Below are positions 56,569 to 64,000 of a DNA stretch of 64,000 nt, in pieces. Source of the stretch: a virus. The stretch spans positions 91,723 through 155,722 of the IMG/VR virus record IMGVR_UViG_3300008954_000005; one strand, given 5' to 3'. The position numbers and the translations under genes were made by a program. Each line of letters begins with the position of its first letter. The stretch's first letter is position 1. The notes beneath the pieces are model-generated. The model was not told the origin of the DNA. It saw only the letters and a program-made list of their open reading frames with translations, and ran no database searches.

Positions 56569-58392
56569 TTAGCGTGTTAGACGAGTTTGTCTGCCCGCGC
56601 CTATCTGATTTAGATTATCTGCTCGCTGGCGCTGGAGTGCCTCCCAGTTCGCCTGTGCAGCGGTGTTCCCGACGCCCTGTCTCTCTAGCCGATCCGCGTT
56701 ACGGCGGCGGTGTTGGGTACCTTGGTGCCCCCTGAGGGCACGCATCGCACTGGTTCCATATCGCTGTCTGTTGTGTATCTGTTGGCGTTCATAGAGCGGC
56801 CTAGCGTCAGCGAGCCCTTTCCCCCAGGCTGCGTTTCGCGCACGATCACCAAGAAGTCCTTGATCCGCCGCGATATTCAAGCCCGTACCACCTATCGAGG
56901 CCGGGGAAAGAAGCTTACCGCCATGGAAAGTGGTCCCGAGCAGCGCACCGCCCAAGGCCATGTTCATCCGCATTGGATCATTCCAATCAGCCTCTCGATT
57001 AGCCGCATAAGAAGCTCCATACCCGAAAAGGCCTCCACGGGTGCCACCTCTTCCCATGCCCTTAAGCATACGAGGGACAATACCGCCAGTCTCATCCCAA
57101 CGCTTAACCAACTCCACACCACGCTTAGTGTTACCCGGCCTAAGAATGGATCTTCCGAAGGGAACTAGGTTCGCCAGCCCGCCCGTACGAGAGCCTAGGA
57201 ACTCTACGCCGTCCTTGGTTTTATAGACGTTCCTCATTCCGGTCCCGGCACCAAACAGACGGTGTCTAGCGCCCTTTAGGGTCTCTTTCATTCGGTGGCC
57301 TGCTCGACCAAGGCGACCTGCAGTGGCTGCGGGGTTGGTTTTTGCTACTGTAGTTGCGCCTGTCGATGTTCGAACAAGCCCTGGAACTTTAGCTCCTCTA
57401 GTGGTGACGGTACGCGCTGCTGTCGCTGCTGTGGTTATTGGGTTACCGGCAGCATCAAGAAGCCTAGAAGTCCTGGCGGGAACGGCGGGAATATTACGGA
57501 CTACGTCCGGAAGTCTGCCGGTACGTCGTATGTGCGCTAGAGTATTTGCAGAGTGACCTGCCCCACTAAGAGCTTCCGCAGCCTCTCGACCGCGTGGAAG
57601 GTACGAAGCGTCGTGCGCTGACCTTGCCTGCCTTGCCCTCCGAGCCGCACGCGTTGCACGCGTACCGTGCGTTCGTGCTGCACCGCCAGAACTGATAGCC
57701 CGTCTGAGACCGCCACCGCGACGTAGAGCCTTCCACGCAGCCCCTCCGAATCGGATAAGGCCACCAATTGCCACCTTCTCCATGTCGCTATTACCTGCTA
57801 ATGCGGAAGCGGCCTGCTGGTTCATTACTACTAAACTAACAGAAGCCGCCTTCATCTGACCGCCTTGGTCGATTAGCTGCGCGGGGTCTTTCTGTTGTAG
57901 CGCGGCAGACCGGCTTAAAAGCTCACCCTTCGCCGCTGTCGGGTTCTGTCGCTTAACAGACGCCTTGATACTTCCCTGGTTTCGTTTCATGGGGGAGGTA
58001 CTCTTAGCTGCAGCGGTCAATCCAGGCCACGCTGTTCTCAGATTTCGTCCCGCAATCTCTACGGACTGTTGTGCTACCTGTGGCTGTGCCATGAACTGGT
58101 ACGGAGCCATGCCGGTACCCATAGCAGTTATTCCCTGACCAGGACGCCCCCCTGTCTGTGTGGCGATGCCCTCTTTGATGATGTCAGCTTTCTTCCTCTT
58201 CTCTTCCTTCTGCCGTGTCATTTCGGCACTAGTGCCCCGGTTACCAGCATGCTTAACGGTCTTCTCCGCCTTAGAGCGGGAAAGCATTTTAACAAGACGC
58301 TGGATTACGGCCTCTTTGGTGATATCGGCGGTCTTCTTGTGTTCCTTCACCTGCTCTGTCCGAAGGCGTAGCTCTTCTAGTTTACCGATCAT
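56569..58392 (-). CDS. Basic Arg/Ala/Gly-rich internal-type virion protein, 607 aa
   Basis: The 607-residue protein has a charged helical N-terminus (KLEELRLRTEQVKEHKKTADITKEAVIQRL). It carries KxA motifs (HKKTA, ITKEA, QMKAA, MEKVA) and a very Arg-rich region (ARTHGTRATRAARRARQARS). A C-terminal part rich in Gly follows (MGRGGTRGGLFGYGASYAANREADWNDPM), ending with RYGTSAMRALRG near residue 550. It looks like a larger paralogue of the 285-aa protein. Net charge is strongly positive, consistent with DNA contact inside the capsid or portal. GAGGAG lies before the ATG. Confidence 0.6.
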   Translation of the reverse strand: MIGKLEELRLRTEQVKEHKKTADITKEAVIQRLVKMLSRSKAEKTVKHAGNRGTSAEMTRQKEEKRKKADIIKEGIATQTGGRPGQGITAMGTGMAPYQFMAQPQVAQQSVEIAGRNLRTAWPGLTAAAKSTSPMKRNQGSIKASVKRQNPTAAKGELLSRSAALQQKDPAQLIDQGGQMKAASVSLVVMNQQAASALAGNSDMEKVAIGGLIRFGGAAWKALRRGGGLRRAISSGGAARTHGTRATRAARRARQARSAHDASYLPRGREAAEALSGAGHSANTLAHIRRTGRLPDVVRNIPAVPARTSRLLDAAGNPITTAATAARTVTTRGAKVPGLVRTSTGATTVAKTNPAATAGRLGRAGHRMKETLKGARHRLFGAGTGMRNVYKTKDGVEFLGSRTGGLANLVPFGRSILRPGNTKRGVELVKRWDETGGIVPRMLKGMGRGGTRGGLFGYGASYAANREADWNDPMRMNMALGGALLGTTFHGGKLLSPASIGGTGLNIAADQGLLGDRARNAAWGKGLADARPLYERQQIHNRQRYGTSAMRALRGHQGTQHRRRNADRLERQGVGNTAAQANWEALQRQRADNLNQIGAGRQTRLTR

Positions 58393-59636
58393 GTTAACGA
58401 TCTCCTCGGGGCCGCAGGAACTTCCGGTGCGATAATATCAAATACATCATCTGCCCCCGACAACAAGGTCAGGAGGTTCACATCAGCCACAGCATCATCT
58501 CCTGTGGGGACGTCGATAATACGCCGTAGAGACAGTGGGGCAATAGACACTTCAATTTTTATGCCCTGTACCAAATCAAACTCAACGTGACCGTTAGAAT
58601 CTGTCTTATAGGTTTTATTAGTATCAAATACACCGGCACCGCTAAAAATTTGGGGAGTGTGTATTAGTCGTACATGGATGTTTGCCTTTATCAGGGGCTT
58701 TCCATCCATCATATACAAGTCGGCAAACAGCGTACACATATCTGCCGGTTTCGCTGGGGCCGTGTACGTGGGGGTTACAGAGGCAGTGACTAACTGAAAT
58801 ACCTGTGCCTCTGACTTAGACGCGGAGTAGAAGATAGGCTCGTTAGAGATTTCTCTAGTATTTACGATGTCTACGGCAAAGTTATTATTTGTAAATACGA
58901 CGCCATCTTTAAGGAGGGAGATGATGTAGGAACCTGGGTCGAGGTTTACTACCGCCTCACCATCAACGTCTGTGGTTGTGGCTTCTACATGAACGCCACC
59001 AGAAGTAGCTACAACCACAGTAGTCGCTGTGTGGGGTTGTCCGTTGTTACCCTCTTCGGTAGCAACGGTAAGCGTTACCGTTTCTGCCCCGGATGGGGTG
59101 AGAATCAGTAAAGGAACTACTTGGAACGGTAGCTGGTTTCCACCACCGTCGTCCTTGGTCCAAACGAGGAAGTACTGGCCAGCAACGCTGAAGGTGGCGG
59201 TGGTCGAGTAATCCGACCTGTCAGCATCATACGCAGCCTCTTCAGCGGCTAAAAACTCAGCAGAATCACTATCAATGATAAGTAGTTCTACAGTCTCACT
59301 GTCACCACCCGCTACACGCTGGTCTACAGCAACCGTAACTTCCTCAGCCCTCGGGTAATCAGAAACAGGGTCTTTCCCAACATCGATGGTTTTGGTCAGA
59401 ACGATGGTGTCAGCATCATCACCATAGGTGTACGTTGCGACGTACTGGCCCGCTAAGGAAAACAGAACGGCTTCACTTATGTACAAATCAGGAACGTCAC
59501 CAACCGCTGCAAGGTCCACCGTTGATACGGCATCCCCATTCGGGTCGACGACTGCTACAACAAACGCTTCTGCCCCAATGACACTAGATGAGTCAAAGAA
59601 CGGAAGAACCGCCTGATTTCCTAATTTAACCTTCAT
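58389..59636 (-). CDS. Ig-like virion protein, 415 aa
   Basis: The first 160 residues contain two beta-sandwich units that each end in a V/L-x-x-AGQY motif (LFSLAGQYVATYT and TFSVAGQYFLVWT). A carboxypeptidase-regulatory-like unit follows (HVEATTTDVDGEAVVNLDPGSYIISLLKDG). The last domain (CTLFADLYMMDGKPLIKANIHVRL, then YKTDSNGHVEFDLVQGIKIEVSI, RRIIDVP) is shared with the 320-aa protein. It may be a neck, head-fibre or tail decoration protein. Its ATGA junctions overlap both neighbours. Confidence 0.6.
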   Translation of the reverse strand: MKVKLGNQAVLPFFDSSSVIGAEAFVVAVVDPNGDAVSTVDLAAVGDVPDLYISEAVLFSLAGQYVATYTYGDDADTIVLTKTIDVGKDPVSDYPRAEEVTVAVDQRVAGGDSETVELLIIDSDSAEFLAAEEAAYDADRSDYSTTATFSVAGQYFLVWTKDDGGGNQLPFQVVPLLILTPSGAETVTLTVATEEGNNGQPHTATTVVVATSGGVHVEATTTDVDGEAVVNLDPGSYIISLLKDGVVFTNNNFAVDIVNTREISNEPIFYSASKSEAQVFQLVTASVTPTYTAPAKPADMCTLFADLYMMDGKPLIKANIHVRLIHTPQIFSGAGVFDTNKTYKTDSNGHVEFDLVQGIKIEVSIAPLSLRRIIDVPTGDDAVADVNLLTLLSGADDVFDIIAPEVPAAPRRSLT

Positions 59637-59884
59637 TCTGCCAACTCACCCGTCGTTGTTTCTGGCTTCTCGATGCCTAATAACGTGGCAACGTCCACGT
59701 AAACATCTACTTCTGTTATCTGTTTATACTTCCTATCAGCCTCTTTAATATTCTCTGCTACCTTCTTCAAAAACTCCCGCTCAATTTGAAGTCGCATCTT
59801 CTCAGCAGTTAAGAATCGAATGACCTGTACACGAAGATCCTCTAGGAATTCCGCTTTAGTCTCTGATCGAATCTTAATGCCCAT
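59633..59884 (-). CDS. Hypothetical small late protein, 83 aa
   Basis: A mostly helical protein (KAEFLEDLRVQVIRFLTAEKMRLQIEREFLKKVAENIKEADRKYKQI) with a short acidic tail. It overlaps the Ig-like gene by 4 nt (ATGA). GGAGAT precedes the ATG. The predicted coiled coil could be a scaffold or connector, but there is no direct evidence. Confidence 0.6.
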   Translation of the reverse strand: MGIKIRSETKAEFLEDLRVQVIRFLTAEKMRLQIEREFLKKVAENIKEADRKYKQITEVDVYVDVATLLGIEKPETTTGELAE

Positions 59885-59887
59885 AGA

Positions 59888-61360
59888 TCAATCTCCAGCC
59901 ATTACGAGACCACCAGCAGCAGCACCGCCAGCAAGCGGTCGCCAGTTCTTCTTCGCAGAAGCGAGAGTCTTGGCAAGCTCAGGATTACGCTCAAGCATCG
60001 CAGCCCACTTCTTAGCTGCTTCTGGGAAGTTCCTTGCTGCCGCATCGCTTGTTGCTTTGGCACCGCTCTCAATACCCTCTGCTACCGCTCTACCACCGCT
60101 CTTCACGCCACCCCAGGCCTTACTGATGTGCGGGGTAGCTTTAGCTCCCCAGCCAGCAAATCGCTTACCTAGATTAGCGAGAAATACCGGGCTGGCTGCG
60201 GTCTTGTCCATGTAGTGGGTGTAGAGCGTTCCAGACGCCAAGCTTAGGCCGTTGGTAAACAAGACCTCGTGTCCAGGAACCATGTGTACTACTGCGGAAG
60301 CCTTCTTCTTTTTGCCCTTTCCACGCTCTTGGATGATTTTGTTTAGCAGTGTTTTCTTGTCTCCGTGAAGAGAGCGGGCCTTACCTCTAGCGCTTGATTG
60401 CAGCCCTATCCCAGCAATCATACTAGCAAGACCACCTGCTTCCAACGCTAACTGTGCCTTAGGGTTCTTCGGAACGAAGGAACCCAGCAAAGCCCCTAAA
60501 CCAGCTATGCTTGTGCCGGTGCCAAGACCGCCTCTCCTTTTCATCTGCTTACGCTTTTTATGGATGTCTTTGATCACCTGCTCCTTTGAGCGAGGATCGT
60601 CCGTCCGACCCTGCATCTGGGCTGGAATCAAAGCATCTCTCTCTTCCTGGGTTAACTTAACCCTCTTGGCGATCTTTACGGAGCCCTTTTTCTCTTGTTC
60701 CCGCTGGCGTTGTGCGAGAGCGGAGGATGCAATCGAACCCGCTGCCATCGCGTACTGCCTAGCAGCACGAGATTTTTCTGTGGCCTTAAGACGCTCTGTA
60801 TTCATTTTGTGCGCCTCAATACGATCAGCACGCGCTCTGCTCTGTTTGGCTCCATGAGCCTTACGCAGCTTTAGGTCGCTTCGGAGAAGCTGGCGTAGGA
60901 TCTTCCCTTTGGCTTTCTCGTTCGCCATGTGGGGGGCAATCCCTAACGTCGGGATACCAGTAAGGATTGGGTGGCGCATTGAGAAGCTTTTAGCCCGAGC
61001 TTTCCCAATCAGGTTCCGAACCTTAGCCTCATCCTTATCACCAAAGTACGCACCAATCTCATCCTCGATGTCCGAGACGTTAAGCTTGGCCGTCTTCTTC
61101 ATCTTCTTCTTGAGAATAGCGGCTTGAATGCTGTCAGGGAGCTTGGACTGCTTGCCTTTAAGGGCGGGGCTCTTGTCCATCGCAGGAGAGAAGGTCGCCT
61201 TACTCGCCTGCTTCTCTTCCCCGCCACCCATCTTGGCAGCTAGAGCAGCAACCTGCTCATCAGACCAATCAGGGTATGCGGCCTTAATAGCCTCTTTAGC
61301 TCCCATGCCTTTCGCCATGAGCGCCTTTACTTTCGCTACGTTAGCTAGCTTGCTTGTCAT
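59888..61360 (-). CDS. Lys-rich internal-type virion protein, 490 aa
   Basis: The 490-residue protein is very basic. The N-terminus has KLANVAKVKALMAKGMGAKEAIKAAYPDWSDEQVAAL, a helix-turn-like unit. Lys/Ala helices and two Gly-rich hydrophobic patches follow (LGTGTSIAGLGALLGSFV, AGGLASMIAGIGL). KxA motifs occur as MKKTA, SVKIA and MDKTA. The end is Gly/Ala-rich (LAGGAAAGGLVMAGD). The alternation of basic helices and small hydrophobic patches suggests a membrane-active ejection protein, by inference. It overlaps the sigma gene by 4 nt. Confidence 0.55.
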   Translation of the reverse strand: MTSKLANVAKVKALMAKGMGAKEAIKAAYPDWSDEQVAALAAKMGGGEEKQASKATFSPAMDKSPALKGKQSKLPDSIQAAILKKKMKKTAKLNVSDIEDEIGAYFGDKDEAKVRNLIGKARAKSFSMRHPILTGIPTLGIAPHMANEKAKGKILRQLLRSDLKLRKAHGAKQSRARADRIEAHKMNTERLKATEKSRAARQYAMAAGSIASSALAQRQREQEKKGSVKIAKRVKLTQEERDALIPAQMQGRTDDPRSKEQVIKDIHKKRKQMKRRGGLGTGTSIAGLGALLGSFVPKNPKAQLALEAGGLASMIAGIGLQSSARGKARSLHGDKKTLLNKIIQERGKGKKKKASAVVHMVPGHEVLFTNGLSLASGTLYTHYMDKTAASPVFLANLGKRFAGWGAKATPHISKAWGGVKSGGRAVAEGIESGAKATSDAAARNFPEAAKKWAAMLERNPELAKTLASAKKNWRPLAGGAAAGGLVMAGD

Positions 61361-62256
61361 TGTAGGTACCTCTCCAATTTTTTCTTAATGGCATTTTTGA
61401 GGCGACTGACTTGATAATCAGGCATACCTAACGCCTTTGCGATTTCATTAGTGGACGTAAGTTGGGGTCGCCCAAACCCTGTAAGGTGTTCGTACACCGC
61501 ACGCTCATTACCCGTTAATTCGTACTTCGCCAAACGAAGAACTTCCTCTGACTTGGACGGGGTTAAAGCATACGGATCTTCCTCAAATCCTTGCGTAGTA
61601 AGATCATTTCGTAATTCGGCATCCATCCGCTTGGCCTCTGCAAGAGGCCACCCGAGATTTTTAGCCATCTCTGATACTGAGGGGATCTTACCAAGATCCT
61701 CGGTAAGTTCATCTCTACGCGTCGTATAAAGTTTTAGCTTGTAAACGCGGTTCTCTGGGATGCGCCCGATGTTTTGGTTTTCGACAATGAATCGTTTCGA
61801 CTTGTCTAGATACCGGTACACATAGGTCCCAAGTGAACCTTTAGTCGGATCATACGACCGAAGGGCGTCTACAAAGCGAAGTTGAAACTCAGCCTCTATA
61901 GCTGAGTCGGGAATCATCTTTACCTTCCCTTTGTAGACGTTCGACTTGGACCTAATCATGGGTCGGAAGCTCTTAAGAAGCGGTTCAAGATCCTTTGGAT
62001 CCATTCCGCCATCTTTCCACGCCTGCCACATCTCCAACTCTTTTGCCTTTTTAGTATCGAGTTGGAGTTCCGGATGCTCGTGGCCACTAACAGCTTCGGC
62101 GGCTGTTGGTGCCCCCTCGTCATCTGTCGCCCGATCATGCTCTGCGACGGTAACGACCTTCCCACCAGTACGCCGGGTATGCGCACTTACACGGGTCCTG
62201 CGTTCAGCGAACTTCAGGAAATCCATTACAGGGTCGGTACTCAAGGCAAGCTCCAT
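61357..62256 (-). CDS. Phage RNA polymerase sigma factor (sigma-70 family)
   Basis: The 299-residue protein has sigma region 2 (about 91-170; LRFVDALRSYDPTKGSLGTYVYRYLDKSKRF), a region 3-like segment (DLGKIPSVSEMAKNLGWPLAEAKRMDAEL), and a region 4 helix-turn-helix (about 238-298; LTGNERAVYEHLTG, then STNEIAKALGMPDYQVSRLKNAIKKKL). It should redirect host RNA polymerase to phage late promoters. The N-terminal 90 residues are unusual: RTRVSAHTRRTGGKVVTVAEHDR, an Arg/His motif I have seen in phage head proteins, precedes an acidic linker. It lies within the virion operon. The start ATG has only a weak ribosome site. Confidence 0.85.
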   Translation of the reverse strand: MELALSTDPVMDFLKFAERRTRVSAHTRRTGGKVVTVAEHDRATDDEGAPTAAEAVSGHEHPELQLDTKKAKELEMWQAWKDGGMDPKDLEPLLKSFRPMIRSKSNVYKGKVKMIPDSAIEAEFQLRFVDALRSYDPTKGSLGTYVYRYLDKSKRFIVENQNIGRIPENRVYKLKLYTTRRDELTEDLGKIPSVSEMAKNLGWPLAEAKRMDAELRNDLTTQGFEEDPYALTPSKSEEVLRLAKYELTGNERAVYEHLTGFGRPQLTSTNEIAKALGMPDYQVSRLKNAIKKKLERYLQ

Positions 62257-62271
62257 AATTATACGCGCTTC

Positions 62272-63114
62272 TTAGTCACTAAGTTTCTTCGCACCGAGAC
62301 CAAGGGCAGCTAATCCAGTCGTACCGACAGCAGTCTGTAGCCGAGCTTTACGCGTCTTAGCCACCTCAGCAGCGAGCGCCTCTTCTCTGGGCGTTACGCT
62401 CCTCTTGTCGTAGCTCGCAAGCCGCTTTTCAGCCTTCGCCAACTCAGCTTTATTCTTTCTGGCTTTGGGTACAGGGCGTTTTGACTTAGCGGTCTCTAGT
62501 GCCTCTCTGGCACCCTTCTGGTTGCTGCCGACAACGCGCTTAGCAAACTGCTCAGCACCTTCTCGCCAAGCAGCCAAACGACCGCTAGCCGCCTTAGCGA
62601 GCGCATTATCTTCTTGGCTGGATTTGCCGCCCTTAGCGGCCAAACCGATGGCACCCAAGCCAGTAACACCTACGCCAGCGCCAGCAACGCGTCTGTACTT
62701 CTTAGTTCGGGCTTTCTCGACGTCAATCTTGTCGCCCTTGGACTTGATCTTACCAATAAGATCCTTAGTTCGCTGCTTGCTCGCCGCCTCGTCAGCTTCT
62801 CGGGCCTTGCTCTTGCCGAAGACCTTTTCCTTCAAAGAGGTCTTCTTGGAATCAGCAACCCGCTTGGTCTCATGAGCCTTAAACTTCTTCTGCGACTTTG
62901 AGAGGTTCTTTTGGGCAGAGCCGACGTTCTTTCCCTTAATAACAGCGACGGTCTTTTTGCCCTCTTTTAGGGCTGCTCTGAAGGTTCCCTTTAGGGCCTC
63001 CACGACAGCATTCGCCGCCTCTTTCTCCAGAGGGCCTCCGTTAATGTCAATAATCCTTGCCCCAAGCGAGGTACTAAGACCCCGTTTAACGGCTGTTTTC
63101 TCTAACTGACGCAT
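62272..63114 (-). CDS. Lys-rich internal-type virion protein, 280 aa
   Basis: The protein is about a quarter Lys/Arg. It opens MRQLEKTAVK and has further KxA motifs at LEKEA (29-33) and LAKAA (172-176). Two Gly/Ala hydrophobic patches (VAGAGVGVTGLGAIGLAAKGG and AVGTTGLAALGLGAKKL) flank a basic helical region. The composition matches the 490-aa protein. CGGAGGAA precedes the ATG. It is probably DNA-associated or ejected; no family assigned. Confidence 0.55.
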   Translation of the reverse strand: MRQLEKTAVKRGLSTSLGARIIDINGGPLEKEAANAVVEALKGTFRAALKEGKKTVAVIKGKNVGSAQKNLSKSQKKFKAHETKRVADSKKTSLKEKVFGKSKAREADEAASKQRTKDLIGKIKSKGDKIDVEKARTKKYRRVAGAGVGVTGLGAIGLAAKGGKSSQEDNALAKAASGRLAAWREGAEQFAKRVVGSNQKGAREALETAKSKRPVPKARKNKAELAKAEKRLASYDKRSVTPREEALAAEVAKTRKARLQTAVGTTGLAALGLGAKKLSD

Positions 63115-63160
63115 CGATGATTCCTCCGAATACTTATGAACAGAAGGCTAACTGTTCGTA

Positions 63161-63176
63161 GTTTATTATGCCCTAA
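63161..63176 (-). promoter_or_regulatory. Candidate late promoter element before the 280-aa gene
   Basis: The minus strand reads TTAGGGCATAATAAAC about 47 nt before the start at 63114, in an 83-nt gap. It is close to TTAGGGATAAGAAT on the other strand near 15050. It would let the internal-protein/sigma part of the operon be transcribed separately. Confidence 0.35.
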
Positions 63177-63197
63177 CATATATCAATTAAGAACTCT

Positions 63198-63371
63198 CTA
63201 CTTAGAGATCTCCACAATCTTTTTCAACGTATATCCCTCGGAACAAAGAAGAGTCCGCTTATTCCGGCCCCTGCCAAAAGTAACTTCCATGGCAGCTAGA
63301 CCGGGATCAGGTTTCTCGTCTTTATTATCAGGGATGTCCTCTTTTACCAACTCTTTCTCAATCGTATCCAT
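63198..63371 (-). CDS. Small hypothetical protein, 57 aa
   Basis: ATG 63371 with AGGA 8 nt upstream opens a 57-residue frame: an acidic/Lys N-terminus (MDTIEKELVKEDIPDNKDEK), then a short beta-alpha core with one Cys (MEVTFGRGRNKRTLLCSEGYTLKKIVEISK). It fills the gap between the right-edge structural gene and the 280-aa gene. The core resembles small phage fragments of the type that bind metal or nucleic acid, but the function is unknown. Confidence 0.55.
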   Translation of the reverse strand: MDTIEKELVKEDIPDNKDEKPDPGLAAMEVTFGRGRNKRTLLCSEGYTLKKIVEISK

Positions 63372-63390
63372 AATATTTTCCTGTAATAAT

Positions 63391-64000
63391 CTATGCTAGC
63401 TCGGTGTCGCCACCGGTGTCGGCCCAGCCGTCGGGTGGTTGGGGGGTAGCTACACTAGCGGTTTGAACACCACTACCAGCAATACCGGTGCGGTTACCCA
63501 TAAGGTTTCGCATTTCGGCAACATAGGCTGATACCGCCGTGTGCCGCGCAAGCCTAGTATCTGTCTCTGCTCTAACCTCTCGCTGTTCTGTGCCGGGGGC
63601 AACCGTGGTCAACCTCTCGTCAGCCCCGGTCATCGGCACTTCGTTACCGTTAGTGTCTTCTTTCATCAGGCTAGTAAAAGGACCAAACGCCCATGAATGG
63701 AACCCCTCAACAGGACCACCAGCACCAGCCGCTACATCGGTTTCACTAATATTCCCATACCAACGACCCGGACTAGCCATTGTCATATCGGTAGCGGATT
63801 GCCACGTCATACCTTTATTTACTGTCCCAAGGATATCGTAAATATCAGCCATAGACCGTTGCGTGTACGTATCGATAAACCGATTTACGTCAGCGCCAAT
63901 CTCCTTCAACCCCATCCACACCTCTGCCAACGCATCCGCAGCAGCCTGTGTCGTGTTCCCTGGCTGCATCAAGTCTGATGGTACGAGGACGTCTTGAACC
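63391..64000 (-). CDS. C-terminal part of a large structural protein (possibly portal), cut by window edge
   Basis: The frame is open to base 64000, so the ATG at 63969 need not be the start. At least 203 residues are visible. They include VQDVLVPSDLMQPGNTTQAAADALAEVWMGLKEIG, then NRFIDTYTQRSMADIYDILGT, a helical region, and a flexible Thr/Gly-rich tail (NRTGIAGSGVQTASVATPQPPDGWADTGG). Position at the head-side end of the late operon fits a portal or other head protein. There is no decisive motif, so portal is a guess. Confidence 0.45.
   Translation of the reverse strand, partial: VQDVLVPSDLMQPGNTTQAAADALAEVWMGLKEIGADVNRFIDTYTQRSMADIYDILGTVNKGMTWQSATDMTMASPGRWYGNISETDVAAGAGGPVEGFHSWAFGPFTSLMKEDTNGNEVPMTGADERLTTVAPGTEQREVRAETDTRLARHTAVSAYVAEMRNLMGNRTGIAGSGVQTASVATPQPPDGWADTGGDTELA

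Noticed and set aside
1-64000. tRNA genes, insertion sequences and attachment sites
   Set aside because: I saw no cloverleaf-like sequence with a TPsiC-type arm in the gaps, no transposase and no integrase. A short tRNA inside coding sequence could still be missed by eye.

Overview
The window is part of a large, apparently virulent tailed bacteriophage (Caudoviricetes). A rightward block of replication and recombination genes faces a leftward operon of virion genes. I see no integrase, repressor, tRNA, CRISPR array or insertion sequence. The DNA polymerase has Phe at the position usually associated with lytic phages. The host cannot be named from the sequence. A secreted vWA lipoprotein with an Asp/Thr/Gly/Ala-rich tail resembles surface proteins of myxobacterial or deltaproteobacterial-type bacteria, but this is only a hint.

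Region 1 (1-13841, + strand) is one tightly packed, overlapping gene string. It encodes a DnaB-like helicase (cut by the left edge), a DnaG-type primase, a zinc-ribbon protein that is probably the ssDNA-binding protein, and a family A DNA polymerase with proofreading. Then come small accessory genes (zinc-ribbon, acidic, cysteine-rich, GIY-YIG), a MazG-like pyrophosphohydrolase and a RecA-like protein with unusual ATPase motifs. A small membrane protein, a PD-(D/E)XK resolvase-like nuclease, a Cas4/RecB-like Fe-S nuclease, a RusA-like resolvase and an AT-hook DNA-binding protein follow. Two tandem hairpins, the second a strong terminator, close the block.

Region 2 (13912-15833) is a small mixed-strand island. 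A vWA lipoprotein gene reads leftward with a TATAAT box only 6 nt before its start codon. A two-gene rightward cassette of small membrane-associated proteins (59 and 136 aa) has strong Shine-Dalgarno sites and its own hairpins.

Region 3 (15839-64000, - strand) is the late operon, read right to left. It starts with the C-terminal part of a large structural protein at the right edge. Next come basic, Gly/Ala-rich virion-internal-type proteins interleaved with a sigma-70-family factor and Ig-like proteins. A gp25-like protein, a 2613-aa baseplate-J-type protein, a 2225-aa tail protein, a 1532-aa Gly-rich fibre, a double LamG-like protein, a 998-aa abundant-type structural protein, a 218-aa tail protein and a 2883-aa beta-helix protein follow. 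Seven of these proteins total about 12,000 residues, a very large host-recognition and baseplate apparatus. Capsid, terminase, sheath and tape-measure genes are not recognised here.

The most unusual signals are the RecA homologue with substituted nucleotide-binding residues, a five-residue motif (hydrophobic-x-Lys-x-Ala) scattered through the basic virion proteins, the phage-borne vWA lipoprotein with a possibly leaderless mRNA, the isolated small-protein cassette, and a candidate late promoter motif shared by three of the longer gene-free gaps. No gene-free stretch exceeds 300 bases. The longest (14908-15125 and 25154-25346) hold the promoter and terminator candidates listed.
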